Source: Chelydra serpentina (lineage: Eukaryota > Chordata > Testudines > Chelydridae). Taken from it: DNA of 64,000 bases. The DNA is taken from NCBI GenBank assembly GCA_037349315.1, contig JBAIAC010000004.1, forward strand, positions 38,753,001 to 38,817,000, written 5' to 3'. The notes below the pieces were generated by a model. That model was given only the letters and a program-made list of their open reading frames with translations, was not told where the DNA came from and did not search any database. This document shows, piece by piece, positions 1-11,479 of this stretch. The position numbers were made by a program, and so were the translations under genes. The first letter of the stretch is position 1, and every line of letters begins with the position of its first letter.

Positions 1-1129
1 CAAGAGTCAGCCCCGGTGGAAAGGGAGGCACCTGTCCCTACCCAACAGGATCCTCCCATCCTTGAACAGGACAACCTACCCGACCCTCCTCTCCCGCTGA
101 CAACCTCCTCACCTGATGAAGCTGTGGTGGGTACATCATCATCCGCGCCTCCGCCTATGGATTTTAAGGTCCTGCAGGAGCTACTCCATAGGGTAGCTCT
201 TAGCATGAACCTGCCCATAGAGGAGGTGGTCGAGGAGGAGGACGACCCTATGGTGGATGAAATTCTGAAGCCAGAGGGTCCTTCCAGAGTGGCCTTGCCG
301 ATGAACAAGACCATCCGCGGCAATGCTATGACACTCTGGCAAACCCCATCCTCTATCCCCCCAACAGCTAGAGGGGTAGAGAGAAAATACTTTGTCCCTA
401 ACAAGGGGTTTGAATATCTGTTTACCCACCCTGCCCCTTGCTCCCTCATGGTGGACGCTGTCAACGCCAAGGAGAGGCATGGCCAACAAGGACCTGCTCC
501 TAAGTCCAAAGACTCCAAGCGCCTGGACCTCTTTGGTAGGAAGGTGTATTCCACTGCGGGACTTTCCCTAAGGATCGCCAACCAACTAGCGATCCTTAGT
601 AGGTATGCCCACAACGCCTGGTCATCAGTTGTGAAGTTTGGGGACCAACTTACATCGGAGTCCAAAACTGAACTCAAGGCCATGGCGGACGAGGGCAAGT
701 TGGTGGCCCGTACCTCTCTGCAAGGCGCTCTGGACTCGGCAGATGCGGCAGCCCATACGCTGGCAACGGGCATCTCTATGCGGAGGAGCGCGTGGCTTCA
801 GTCATCTGGTCTGCCAGCTGAGGTCCAGAACACTATCCAGGACCTACCCTTTGATGGCAAGGGACTTTTTGCGGACCAGACTAACTCCCGGTTGCATAAA
901 CCTCAAGGACACGAGAAACACCATTAAGTCCTTGGGTATGCACACCGTGGCTACACTTAGGAAGCCGTTTAAACCTCAAGCTTTCCAACAGCGTTCCCTC
1001 CCATCTCGACCAAGACAGGACTTCTCCCGAAGGAGACCCAGTTTTACTCTCCGCAAGCCTTCCCGTCCTTCCCAAGGACAAAACAGAGGCCAGCAGAAGC
1101 CATCGCAGGGCGCAAAGCGTCCATTTTGA
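1..1129 (+). pseudogene. DIRS copy 1 gag-like ORF (5' truncated, one frameshift)
   Basis: The open frame runs from the window edge to 927 and continues in the next frame to the stop at 1127-1129. One extra A in the run at 898-900 explains the shift. The protein aligns throughout with the C-terminal half of the gag ORF of the copy at 55155: an acidic stretch before the block IWQTPSSIPPTARGVERKY-like (around 331-390), then LDLFGRKVYS (around 523-550), then LPFDGKGLF (around 845-872). These blocks recur in every DIRS copy in the window. The C-terminal tail is basic and rich in R, P and Q. The function is inferred to be nucleoprotein assembly; no catalytic domain is visible. Confidence 0.8.
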
Positions 1130-1137
1130 TGGGACCT

Positions 1138-2999
1138 TCGAGGACGACTTACCAGTGCCGCAGAGTCCAGCCTCTCTTCCCTTCTTGGATCGTCTGTCCC
1201 GTTTCTACCATGCCTGCTCCTGTATTACATCAGACCGGTGGGTCCTACGGACGGTAGAGGCGGGATATTCTATCCACTTCCACTCTATCCCTCCCTCCCA
1301 CCCACCCCCCCATCCCTCTTCAGGGATCCTTTTCACGAGCAACTCCTATATCAAGTGGTACAAGCGCTCCTCGAACTAGGAGCTGTGGAGGAGGTGCCTC
1401 AAGAATTCAGGGGGAAGGGGTTCTATTCCCGATACTTCCTAGTCCCCAAGGCCAAAGGGGGTCTACGACCCATTCTGGACCTAAGGAACCTCAACAAGTA
1501 CATCGTCAACCTGAAGTTCCGTATGGTCTCCCTGGCCACCATCATCCCCTCTCTGGACCCGGGGGACTGGTATGCCACCCTCGATATGAAGGATGCATAT
1601 TTCCATATCTCCATCACACCGGCCCACAGACGCTTCCTTCAGTTCATTGTCTGCAAGACACACTACCAGTTCACAGCACTCCCTTTCAGTCTGTGTACGG
1701 CTCCCCGTGTCTTCACGAAATGCATGGCAGTAGTAGCCGTGTTTCTCTGCCACCACCACATCCACGTGTTCCCGTACCTCAACGACTGGCTAGTTCGAGG
1801 CCGATCCCGCCAATAGGTGCAAGCACACGTGCAGATGGTCATGGATACCTTTTCTTACCTTGGTATCATCGTGAACACCAGCAAGTCAGTGCTGGAACCG
1901 ACTCAGTCCATCCAGTTCATCGGAGCAGTCCTCGATGCAACCAGAGCTCGGGCATTCCTCCCAGAGGCTCGTCGCCTCGTCATCGTGGACTTGATCACTT
2001 CACTCTGCCGGTTTCCCACCACGACCACAAGGCAATGTCTCCAGTTGCTGGGCCACATGGCGTCCTGCACGTACGTGGTCCAGCATGCCCGCTTACGACT
2101 TCGCCCACTGCAGGCGTGGCTGGCTTCGGTCTACCGACCCAACCGAGACAACTTGGACATGGTCGTCACAGTTCCAGCTCACACGTTGGACTCCTTGTTG
2201 TGGTGGCTGGACCCACTGACGTTACACGAAGGACCCACTGACGTTACACTGACGTCCCTTTTCAACCTCTCCGCCCCTCGCTAACTCTAGTGACAGACGC
2301 ATCAGCGCTGGGTTGGGGCGCCCATCTCGGCCAGTTAACAACGCAGGACATGTGGCAACAGCACGAGCTCGGTCTCCACATCAACATCAAGGAGCTCAGG
2401 GCAATTCGTCTGGCATGCCAAGCATTCCTGCCTCACCTACAGGACCGCTGCGTGGAGGTTCTTACGGACAATACAACAGCCATGTTCTACCTGAACAAGC
2501 AGGGCGGAGCTCGGTCATCACCGCTGTGCCGCGAAGCCCTTCTCCTGTGGGACCTCTGCTTAGCCCACTCCATCTCTCTCCAGGCGTCTTACCTCCCTGG
2601 AGTCCAGAATGTCCTAGCAGACAAGCTGAGCAGACGCTTCCTGGTCCACGAATGGTCCATACACCCGGACGTGATCCATTCAATCTTCCGCACCTGGGGT
2701 TTTCCCCAGCTCGACCTGCGGACGCCTTCACAATCTCGTGGTCACGTCACCTGCTCTACACGTTCCCGCCTTTCCCGTTGATCCACAAAGTCATCCTCAA
2801 GATTCGCAGGGACAAGGCGGACGTCATATTAGTAGTCCCTGCCTGGGCACGGCAGTGCTGGTACCCGACCCTGCTGGACCTGTCAATACAGCCCCCCATT
2901 CCTCTCCCAATCAGCCACGATCTCATTTCCCAAGATCACGGTCGTCTTCTCCATCCAGACCTCCACTCGTTGCATCTGACAGCGTGGAGAATTCATGGC
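1138..2999 (+). pseudogene. DIRS copy 1 reverse transcriptase/RNase H/methyltransferase-like region (broken)
   Basis: RT blocks are clear: the GGLRPILDLR block (near 1457), MKDAYFHI (near 1588) and the catalytic block near 1774, where YLNDWL replaces the expected YLDDWL, so one catalytic Asp is Asn. An in-frame TAG lies at 1814-1816. A 22-bp tandem duplication (2210-2231 repeated from 2232) shifts the frame before RNase H. RNase H follows (TDASALGWGAHL at 2290; TDNTTAMFYLN near 2464). A deletion near 2715-2730 removes about 22 codons at the junction with the methyltransferase-like domain, which then continues to the stop at 2999. This copy cannot make a working polymerase. Confidence 0.85.
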
Positions 3000-4033
3000 T
3001 GAACCGGTCAGAGATGGCTTGCTCGGATCCAGTTAGACAAGTACTCCTTGAGAGCCGTAAGCCCTCTACAAGACTCACGTACGAGGCAAAATGGAAGAGG
3101 TTCTCTGTCTGGTGCGCCCAACAGGAGATATCTCCACACCTTGCCCCCGTGCCGTCTATTCTGGATTACGTGTTACATCTCAAGGACAACCACCTTGCAC
3201 TTGGATCCCTGAAGGTCCATCTTGCTGCCATCTCGGCTTTCCACCCAGGAGTAGAGGGCCGCTCAATATTTACGCACCCCACAGTGCGTCGTTTCCTCAA
3301 GGGCTTGGAAAAGGTTCACCCTTCAACGAAGTCACCTGTTCCGGCATGGGACCTCAATCTCGTCCTTTCCCGATTCACAGGTCCTCCATTTGAGCCTATG
3401 GCTTCCTCCTCCCTCCTTTACCTGTCATGGAAGGTTGCTTTTCTCGTGGCTATCACCTCAGCCAGACGGGTATCCGAGTTGAAGGGTCTCCTGTGCGACC
3501 CGCCATATACCATCTTTCATAAGGACAAGGTTCAGCTTCGTCCTCACCCGTCCTTCCTTCCGAAGGTGGTCTCTCGCTTCCACATGTCACAGGACATTTT
3601 CCTGCCTGTTTTCTTTCCTAAGCCGCATGCCAGCCCCAATGAACAACGGCTGCATTCGTTAGATGTCAGGAGAGCGCTTACCTTCTACATAGAACGTACA
3701 AGGCCGTTCCGTAAGACCCCTCAGCTCTTCGTCGCTGTTGCGGAACGTATGAAAGGCGCACCGGTCTCTTCGCAGCGCATATCATCATGGATTACAGCCT
3801 GCATCCATGCCAGCTACGACCTGGCGAAGGTGCCTCCGCCACTAGTCACGGCCCACTCTACCAGGGCGCAGGCTTCCTCGGCGGCTTTCCTGGCTAACGT
3901 CCCTCTTCAGGAGATCTGCAGGGCCGCAACCTGGGCATCGGTGCACACCTTTACATCTCACTACGCCATCACCCATCATTCCCGTGATGATGCGGCCTTC
4001 TTTAGGGCTATCCTTCAAGCTGCTTTACTGTAA
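2738..4033 (+). CDS. DIRS copy 1 tyrosine recombinase, full-length
   Basis: This 431-codon open frame overlaps the end of the RT region. The recombinase homology begins near 2985. It shows a SAM-like N-terminal region (KWKRFSVWC, then ILDYVLHLK) and a catalytic domain with the first Arg in TSARRVSEL (near 3455), the HxxR box HSTR (near 3850), W in the ATWASVH block, and the nucleophile Tyr in SHYAI (TAC at 3962-3964). In this family the recombinase integrates a circular DNA intermediate without target duplication. All the R...HxxR...Y residues are present, so this is the best-preserved integrase in the window although its partner ORFs are broken. Confidence 0.85.
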   Translation: MVTSPALHVPAFPVDPQSHPQDSQGQGGRHISSPCLGTAVLVPDPAGPVNTAPHSSPNQPRSHFPRSRSSSPSRPPLVASDSVENSWLNRSEMACSDPVRQVLLESRKPSTRLTYEAKWKRFSVWCAQQEISPHLAPVPSILDYVLHLKDNHLALGSLKVHLAAISAFHPGVEGRSIFTHPTVRRFLKGLEKVHPSTKSPVPAWDLNLVLSRFTGPPFEPMASSSLLYLSWKVAFLVAITSARRVSELKGLLCDPPYTIFHKDKVQLRPHPSFLPKVVSRFHMSQDIFLPVFFPKPHASPNEQRLHSLDVRRALTFYIERTRPFRKTPQLFVAVAERMKGAPVSSQRISSWITACIHASYDLAKVPPPLVTAHSTRAQASSAAFLANVPLQEICRAATWASVHTFTSHYAITHHSRDDAAFFRAILQAALL

Positions 4034-4084
4034 CTCCGAACCCGCCTCCAAGGTAAGGCTTGGGATTCACCTAACTGGAATAGA

Positions 4085-4411
4085 TATGAGCAACCACTCG
4101 AAGAAGAAAAGGTTACTCACCTTTGTAACCGGTGTTCTTCGAGATGTGTTGCTCATATCTATTCCATTCCCCCCCACTTTCCCCACTGTTGGAGTAGCCG
4201 GCAAGAAGGAACTGGAGGGGGGTCGGGCCGGCAGGGTACTATATAGAGCGCCATTTCGGCGCCACTCCAGGGGGCTCCTCAGCCGGCCCGATGGGTAGCT
4301 GCTAGGGTAAAAGTTTTCTGATGTCCGTGCACGCGCGCACACACCTAACTGGAATAGATATGAGCAACACATCTCGAAGAACACCGGTTACAAAGGTGAG
4401 TAACCTTTTCT
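4085..4411 (+). repeat. DIRS copy 1 right terminus: internal complementary region plus inverted terminal repeat
   Basis: Positions 4093-4165 read toward gttcttcgagatgtgttgct and are the reverse complement of 4360-4411. The first part (actcgaagaagaa) is complementary to the left-end sequence seen at 55155 in the related copy. The intervening block includes a TATATAG-type AT-rich stretch near 4243. This arrangement is diagnostic of DIRS elements, where it templates the rolling-circle-like junction. Confidence 0.85.
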
Positions 4412-5320
4412 TCATCACACAGGAGGTTCCTGAGGTTTGTTCTAGGAGCAGACCAGTTTCAGTACAAAGTACTGCCCTTTGGACTATCCACTGCCCCATG
4501 GTTATTTTTGAAAGTCTTCGTGGTGATGGCGGCTCACCTCAACGGACAAGGGATCATAATATTCCCCTATTTAGATGATTGTTTGCTGAAAGCATCAACA
4601 ACATGGGGCACTAGAAGCTACTCTTTTCACACATCTTGGGCTACACGGTAACTCTTTACACACATCTAGGGCTACGATTAAATGCACAATAATCAACATT
4701 AACACCTGTACTGAAACAGGAGTTCATTGGAGCCTAACTCAGTTCTCTGTAGGCTACAGCCTCTCTGCCTCGACAACGGTTCACGGCATTATTCAATTTG
4801 ATCTCGACAACGTTAAACCCCAGACATCTGCTAGAACTTGCCTACAAGTGTTGGGCCACATGTCTGCAACGATGTTCGTCATCCAACACACACGAGCCTT
4901 CTTTTAACAATGTACCCATTATGAACATCTACAAAGCAGCAGCCTGGGTGTTAGCCCATACATTCACACAACGTTATGCATTAGAGCAGCATTCATCATC
5001 AGATGCTCTAGTCACCTAAAGTGGAGCTCCCATAGGGACACAAGAAGAAGCAGCAGCAGCAGCAACGTTACTCATCATGTGCAGTAACTGAGGTTCTTCG
5101 AGATGCTTGTCCCTGTGTGTGCTCCATTACCCTCCCTACTCCCCTCTGATTTAGAGTGTGCACATTAAATACTCTGGAAGAGACAGAACTGGGAGGAGGG
5201 TGTTGGTTGCACGGTGCTATGTAACTGCTTGAGGCAGTGCGAGACGGGGATCGGCACTGTCGAGCACCCACAAGGAGAACCGTCTTGAAGAACCTTAGTT
5301 ACTGTGCAGGGTGAGTAATT
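4412..5320 (+). mobile_element. Older DIRS fragment with internal deletion, flanking copy 1
   Basis: The first bases resume inside an RT domain at the position equivalent to PPHRRFLRF, and a YLDDCLL block lies near 4570. A thumb-region block (LGHMSATMFVIQH) is near 4850. The sequence then jumps at about 4905 to the C-terminus of the recombinase (ATW/HTF region and the Tyr-containing QRYAL block near 4970), ending at a stop near 5019. A DIRS right terminus follows (5045-5320), with complementary arms gttcttcgagatg and cttgaagaac. RNase H and most of the recombinase are deleted. The left half of this element would lie upstream of copy 1, outside the window. Confidence 0.75.
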
Positions 5321-5334
5321 TTCTCTTCTCCCTC

Positions 5335-5785
5335 CTCCTTGTGACAAACTTTTATGTACTTGAAAACTGTTATCATGTGCCCCCCTCAGTCTTCTTTTTT
5401 CAATCTTCCCTTGTAGGTTATGTTTTCCAGACTTTTAATAATTTTTGTTGCTCTTCTCTGGACTTTCTCCAATTTGCCCACATTCTTTCCTGAAATGTGG
5501 TGCCCAGAGCTGGACACAGTACTACAGGTGAGGCTTAATGAGCGTGGAGTAGAGCAGAAAAATTACTTCTTGTCTTGCTTACAACTCTCCTGCTAATACA
5601 TCCCAGAATGATGGTTTGTTTGTTTTTTTGCAACAGTGTTACACCATTGACTCTCATTTAGCTTGTGTTGCACTGTGACCTCCAGATCCCTTTCCGTAGT
5701 ACTCCTTCCTAGGCAGTCATTTCCCATTTTGTATCTGTGCAACCAATTGTTACTTCCTAAGTGGAGTATCATGTACCCCCACACC
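5335..5785 (-). mobile_element. CR1 LINE fragment (RT C-terminal part)
   Basis: On the minus strand, 5593-5784 translates to a CR1 ORF2 segment (LHLGSNNWLHRYKMG, then ERDLEVTV), the region just after the RT palm. The plus strand carries the usual complement (tttctccaatttgcccac). It is 5'- and 3'-truncated and has stops. Confidence 0.8.
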
Positions 5786-6360
5786 TAAGAAGGTGGAACG
5801 CCAGTACTTTGTCCTGTCTAAGGAGGCTGACTTTTTTTTTCTCTCACACACCCCTTCTGGAACACTCTCGCCCCCACTTCACTAGTGGTGCATGCAGCGA
5901 CTGAGTAGGCGAGACAGCACTCATGTGCCTCCACCCTCCTGGATAGGGCAGCGAAATGCCTTGACCTTCTGGGCCATAAGGCATACTTCTCCGCTGCAAT
6001 GCAATTCCACATCTCTAACAACCAGGCTCTGCTAGTGGAGTTTGACTTTAATAACTATGCTGAGCTAACAGTTCCTGGAGGATCTGCTGCAGGACAAACA
6101 GCAGTGTTTCCAGGCACTGGTGGAGGAAGGTCACCTAATGGCCAAGGTCAGCCTCCAAGCTGTGGTGGATGCATCCTCCTGCTCTCTCACCGCGGGATTC
6201 ATCATGCAATGAGTCCTGGCTGCAATCCTCTGGATTTGTCAGGAAGGTCCAGACCACCATCCAGGATCTCCCCTTCGATGAGAACAAGCTATTCTCCACA
6301 AGGAGAGATGAGTCCCTCCACTCTTCGAAGGACTTGTGTGATGCTCCTGTCTCTCAGGAT
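5786..6360 (+). pseudogene. Old DIRS gag remnant
   Basis: In shifting frames this shows the conserved gag blocks KKVERQYFVL, LDLLGHKAYFSAA, FHISNNQALL and IQDLPFDENKLFS, in the same order as in the copy at 55155. It is interrupted by stops and ends where CR1 sequence (atagaatcatagaa) begins. Confidence 0.75.
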
Positions 6361-7944
6361 ATAGAATCATAGAAGATTAGAGTTGGCAGAGACTCAGGAA
6401 GCCATCCAGTCCAACCCCCCGCTCAAAGCAGGACAAACCAACTAAATCATCCCAGCCAGGGCTTTGTTAAGCCACACCTTAAAAACCTCTAAGAATGGAG
6501 ATACCACCACCTCCCTAGGTGACCCATTCCAGTGCTTCACCACCCTCCTGGTGAAATAGTTTTTCCTAATATCCAACCTAGACCTCCCCCACTGCAACTT
6601 GAGACCATTGCTCCTTGTTCTGTCATCTTCCACCACTGAGAACAGCCGAGCTCCATCTTCTTTGGAACCCCCATTTCAGGTAGCTAAAGGATGCTATCAA
6701 ATCCCCCCCTCACTCTTCTCTTCTGCAGACTAAATAAGCCCAGTTCCCTCAGCCTCTCCTCATAAGTCCCCCAGCCCCTTAATCATTTTTGTTGCCCTCC
6801 GCTGGACTCTCTCCAATTTGTCCACATCCCTTCTGTAGTGGGGGGCCCAAAACTGGATGCAGTACTCCAGATGTGGCCTCACCAGTGCCAAATAGAGGGG
6901 AATAATCACTTCCCTCGATCTGCTGGCAATGTTCCTACTAATGCAGCCCAATATGTCGTTAGCCTTCTTGGCAACAAGGGCACACTGTTGACTCATATCC
7001 AGCGTCTCATCCACTGTGATCCCCAGGTCCTTTTCTGCAGAACTGCCACTTAACCAGTCGGTCCCCAGCCTGTAGCAGTGCATGAGATTCTTCCATCGTA
7101 AGTACAGGACTCTACACTTGTCCTTGTCGAACCTCATCAGATTTCTTTTGGCCCAATCCTCCTATTTGTCTAGTTCACTCTGGACCCTATCCCTACCCTC
7201 CAGCATATCTACCTCTCCCCCCAACTTAGTGTCATCCGTGAACTTGCTGAGGGTGCAATGCATCCCATCATCTAGATCATTAATGAAGATGTTGAACAAA
7301 ACCCGCCCCAGGACCAACCCCTGGGACACTCCGGTTGATACCGGCTGCCAACTAGACATTGAGCCGTTGATCACTACCCATTGCGCCCGACAATCTAGCC
7401 AGCTTTCTATCCACCTTCTAGTCCATTCTTCCAATCCATACCTCTGTAACTTGCTGGCAAGAATACTGTGGGAGACTGTATATCAAAATCTTTGCTAAAG
7501 TCAAGATATATCACGTCCACCACTTTTCCCATATCCACAGAGCCAGTTATCTCATCATAGAAGGCAATGAGGTTTCCCTTGGTGAATACATGTTGGAGGA
7601 GAGGAAGGTGATCAGGAACAGTCAAGTGCTTCTAAATGAATTCCTTGAAGACCTGCTCCATAATTTTTCCGGGGACTGACATGAAGCTGATGGGTCTGTA
7701 GTTCCCCTGATTCTCTTTCTTCCCTTTTTTAAAGATGGACACTATATTTGCCTTTTTCCAATCATCCAGGACCTCCCCCGATTGCCAGGAGTTTTCAAAG
7801 ATAATGGCCAATGGCTTTGCAATCACATCAGCCAACTTTCTCAGCACCTTCGGATACATTGCATCCATCCCCGTGGATGTGTGCATGTCCCGCTTTACTA
7901 AATAGTCCTTAACCTGTTCTTTCACCTGTTCATATGCAAGTTGG
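6361..7944 (-). mobile_element. CR1 LINE, 5'-truncated, inserted in old DIRS gag/RT junction
   Basis: The minus strand reads CR1 ORF2 backwards from 7944 to the 3' end at 6361, where the typical ttctatgattctat tail lies. RT pieces include DDWKKANIVSIFKKG and NYRPISF (7632-7961), a catalytic block with FTDDTKL instead of FADDTKL (7162-7434), and the C-terminal region with QQCALVAKKAN and PHLEYCIQFW (6760-7137). Several frameshifts separate them. This is the longest CR1 RT segment here. Confidence 0.88.
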
Positions 7945-9245
7945 CACCCTGTCGAAAGCAACAGAGACCACCTTTCTGGCCACGCTCCCTATGCCCCATA
8001 CCAGGTTACCTACCTTTGGTATCAGGAGCCTGCACAACACGCCCCCAGTCCCCAGGGCTTCTACTCCCTGTACTTTCTCATCCTGAAAAAGGGAGGAGGA
8101 CTCTTCCCTATACTCGATCTCCAACTACTCAATACATGTATCAGGAAAACCAGGTTCTGTATAGTGACACTCACTTCCATCATCCCCTCCCTCTCCTAAG
8201 GGGCATAGTTCATAGCTCTTGACATGAAGGATGTGTACTACCACATCGACATCCACCTGGCCCACCGCAGGCTTCTTTGCTTCCGCGTAGGCGACAACCA
8301 CTACCAGTTTAGACTTCTCCCCTTTGACACTGCGATGGCCCCAAGAGTCTTCACCAAAGTCTTCGTGGTCATGGCTGCTCCAACTAAGATTACTGGGGTA
8401 CTCTGTGTTGCTTTTCTTAGACAACTGGCTTCTGGGGGGCACCATCCCTCCCCAAGATGGCGTTGGCCATCCACCCTCTCTGCTCTCTTATCACCACTCT
8501 CGATGTCCGTTTCAATGAGGAGAAATCAGTGCTCATCCCGATGTAGATGGTCCACCTAATCAGAGCATGCCTGGATTCTGTAACAGCTCAGGTCTTTCTT
8601 CTGGCAGGCCATTTCGCTGCCCTGATGGCCCTGCGCTACAACCCACACACCACGGTGCACTGCTGTCTCTTTCTCCTTGGGCATATGGCAGCCTGCACCC
8701 ATGTGATGCTGCATGCACATCTGCACATGCGCTGTCTACAGCTGTAGCTCCTATCAGTCTGCAGACCAGACCACACTTAGACCACCTGGCCACTAAACTG
8801 ATTGTCTCACGTCCAGTCCAGGCCTCCCTCACATGGTGGACCAAACCTTCCAAGATGATGATGGGCACCTCCTTTGCCACACCTTTCCCAACCACCACCC
8901 TCACCGCGGATGCTTCCCTAGCCAGTTGGGGTGCCCACCTGGGCAGTCATGCCACCCAAGAGGCTTGGACTCAGCATGAAGCCCACATGCACATCAATAT
9001 CTTGGAGATGCAGGCAGTCCACCTCACCTGCCATATGTTCCTGACCCTTATCCAATCTCTCCACATTCAGCTCCTTTCTGACAATACCACTGCGGTGGCA
9101 TACATAAACAGACAGGAGGGCACCAAGTCCTAGTCGCTTTGTGCGGAATTCATCCGCTTCTGGAATTGGTGTATCCACCACAATGTTATATTCCATGCAG
9201 CGTACCTCCTGCAAGCGCAGAACTCTCTTTTGGACGTGCTCGGCT
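7945..9245 (+). pseudogene. Old DIRS RT and RNase H remnant
   Basis: RT blocks: GGGLFPILDL near 8090, LDMKDVYYHIDI near 8220, and RLLPFDTAMAPRVFTK near 8310; the catalytic YxDD region is degraded (FLRQLASG near 8410). RNase H blocks: TADASLASWGAHL near 8900 and SDNTTAVAYINRQ near 9075. Several frameshifts and stops are present. It resumes after the CR1 insertion at 9621. Confidence 0.8.
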
Positions 9246-9620
9246 GGACCTGGTACCTCAATAGTCTGCAGAAGAGAAGAGTGAGGGGGGATTTGATAGC
9301 TTCTTTCAACTACCTGAAAGGGGGTTCTAAAGAGGATGGATCTAGACTGTTCTCAGTGGTACCAGATGACTGAACAAGGAGTAATGATCTCAAGTTGCAG
9401 TGGGGAGGTTTAGGTTTGATATTAGGAAAAACTTTTTCACTAGGAGGGTGGTGAAGCACTGGAATGGGTTACCTAGGGAGGTGGTGGTGGAGGAGCTTTT
9501 TAAGGTCAGGCGTGACAAAGCCCTGGCTGGGATGATTTAGTTGGGGATTGGTCCTACTTTGGGAAGGGGGTTGGACTGGATGACCTCCTGAGGTCCCTTC
9601 CAACCCTGATATTCTATGAT
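9246..9620 (+). mobile_element. CR1 LINE 3' end, plus orientation
   Basis: This is the short 3' portion of a CR1 element, with the typical aggtttgatattaggaaaaa, tttcactaggagggtggtg and ggttggactggatgacctcc segments, ending in ttctatgat at 9620. DIRS RNase H sequence flanks it on both sides, so it is an insertion. The orientation is opposite to the other CR1 copies nearby. Confidence 0.85.
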
Positions 9621-10100
9621 CAATCACGAGTGGGAGCTACACAATCCCACTCTCCGCTCCATCTGCCATGCCTGGGGCACACTTCGCTGGGACTTGTTCA
9701 CCACTCTCAAAAAACGCAAGTTTGCCTTCTTCTGCTCCTGGGGGACCACGGAGCGCAATTTCTAGGGCAATGTTCTCCTCCTTCTGTGGTGGGACGGTCT
9801 CTGCTATGCCTTCCCCCTCCCCCATTCCCCTCTTTCCCCAAATACTGTACAGGATCTGCTGCAATTGAGCCACAGCTCTACTAATAGCTCTGTTTTGCTC
9901 TGACTGTTCTGGTTTCCAAACCTACTCAGACTCTCCACCCATCCCTCAATCTACCTCCTCACACTGCCGGACCTCCTCACCAGCACCAGGGCAGAGTCCA
10001 ACATCCCAGCCCAGGCCCGCTTCGCCTCACGGCCTGGTTTTTGGATGGGACTCGCATGTCAACAATGTCTGCTTGACATCGGTACGTCACATACTTAAAC
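9621..10100 (+). pseudogene. Old DIRS methyltransferase-like region remnant
   Basis: It starts with NHEWELHNPTLRSICHAWG-like sequence, matching the THEWSIRPDVIHSVFQKWG block of the young copy, then DLFTTLKKRKFAFFCSWG and a degraded W..LCYAFPLPHSPLSP segment. The last bases lead into the start of the recombinase, which is cut by CR1. Confidence 0.7.
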
Positions 10101-11479
10101 GGCAGATGAGAACATAAGAACGGCCATACTGGATCAGATCAAAAGTCCATCTAGCGCAGTATCCTGTCTTCCGACAGTGGCCAATGCCAGATATTTCAGA
10201 GGGAATTAGCAGAACAGGTAATCATCAAGTGATCCATCCTCTGTCGCCCATTCCCAGCTTTTGGCAAACAGAGGCTAGGGACACCATCCCTGCCCATCCT
10301 GGCTAATAACCAGTATCCTCCATGAATTTATCTAGTTCTTTTTTGAACTCTGTTATAGTCTTGGCCTTCACAATATCCTCTGGCAAAGAGTTCCACATGT
10401 TGACTGTACGTTATGTGAAGAAATAATTCCTTTGGTTTGTTTTAAACCTGCAGCCTATTAATTTCATTTGGTGACCCCATGTTCTTGTGCTATGAGAAGG
10501 AGTAAATAACAGTTACTTATTTACTTTCTCCACACCACTCATGATTGTATAGACCTCAACCCCCTTAGTTGTCTCTTTTCCAAGCTGAAAAGTCCAAGTC
10601 TTATTAATCTCTCCTCATATGGAAGATGTTCAATACCCCTAATCATTTTTTCCCCTTTTATGTACCTTTTCCAATTCCAGTATATCTCCTTTTGTGATGA
10701 GGTGACCACTGCATGCAGTATTCAGGATGTGGCCGTACCGTGTATTTATATAGAGGCAACATATTTTCTGTCTTACAATCTATCGCTTTCCAAATGATTC
10801 CCAACGTTCTGTTAGCTTTTTTGACTGCCACTGCATATTGAGTGTGTGTTCCCAGAGAACTATCCACAATGACTGCAAGATCTCTTTCTTGAGTGGTAAC
10901 AGCTAATTTAGACCCCCATCATTTTATATGTATAGTTGCGATCATTTTCCAATGTTTATTACTTTGCATTTTTCAACATTGAAATTCATCTGCCATTTTG
11001 TTGCCCAGTCACCCAGTTTTGTGAGATCTCTTTGTAACTCTTCACAGTCTGCTGTGCACTTAACTATCTTAAGTAGTTTTGTATCATCTGCAAATTTTGC
11101 AACCTCCTGTTTACCTCTTTTTCCAGATTGTTTATAAATATGTTGAACAGTACTGGTCTCAGAACAGACCCCTGGGGGACACCACTTTCTACTTCTCTCC
11201 ATTCTGAGACCTGACCATTTATTCATACCCTTTATTTCCTATCTTTTAACCTGTTACTTATCCATGAGGACCTTCCCTCTTATCCCATGACCGCTTACTT
11301 TGCTTAAGAGCCTTTGGTGAGGGACCTTATCAAAGGCTTTCTGAAAATCTAAGTACACGATATCCACTGGATCCCCCTTGTCCATATGTTTGTGAATTCT
11401 AGCAGATTGGTGAGTCATGATTTCCCTTTACGAAAACTATGTTGACTCTTCCCCAACAAATCATGTTCATCTAGAGAAA
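10101..11479 (-). mobile_element. CR1 LINE fragment inserted in old DIRS recombinase
   Basis: The plus strand reads the complement of a CR1 of the common reptile type (gaacataagaacggccatac, then ttaatctctcctcatatgga). The minus strand at 10942-11226 encodes the RT segment with FADDTKL, and 10658-10867 encodes the following segment with [10 protein letters not shown]. Stops and indels are present. It separates the first residues of the DIRS recombinase from the KWKRF block. Confidence 0.87.

Larger units (their letters stand above)
1..4411 (+). mobile_element. DIRS-type retrotransposon copy 1, left part cut by window edge
   Basis: The order is gag-like ORF, reverse transcriptase/RNase H, tyrosine recombinase, then a DIRS right terminus. 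After the recombinase stop, 4093-4165 is complementary to the right end (4360-4411), which is the internal complementary region of DIRS elements. The block 4166-4350 matches, as an inverted terminal repeat, the left end of the related copy at 55155. The right end reads gagtaacctttt and then runs straight into an older DIRS RT sequence, so this copy was inserted in another DIRS element. No target duplication is expected for this class. The recombinase frame is intact, but gag and RT carry several lesions. Confidence 0.9.
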
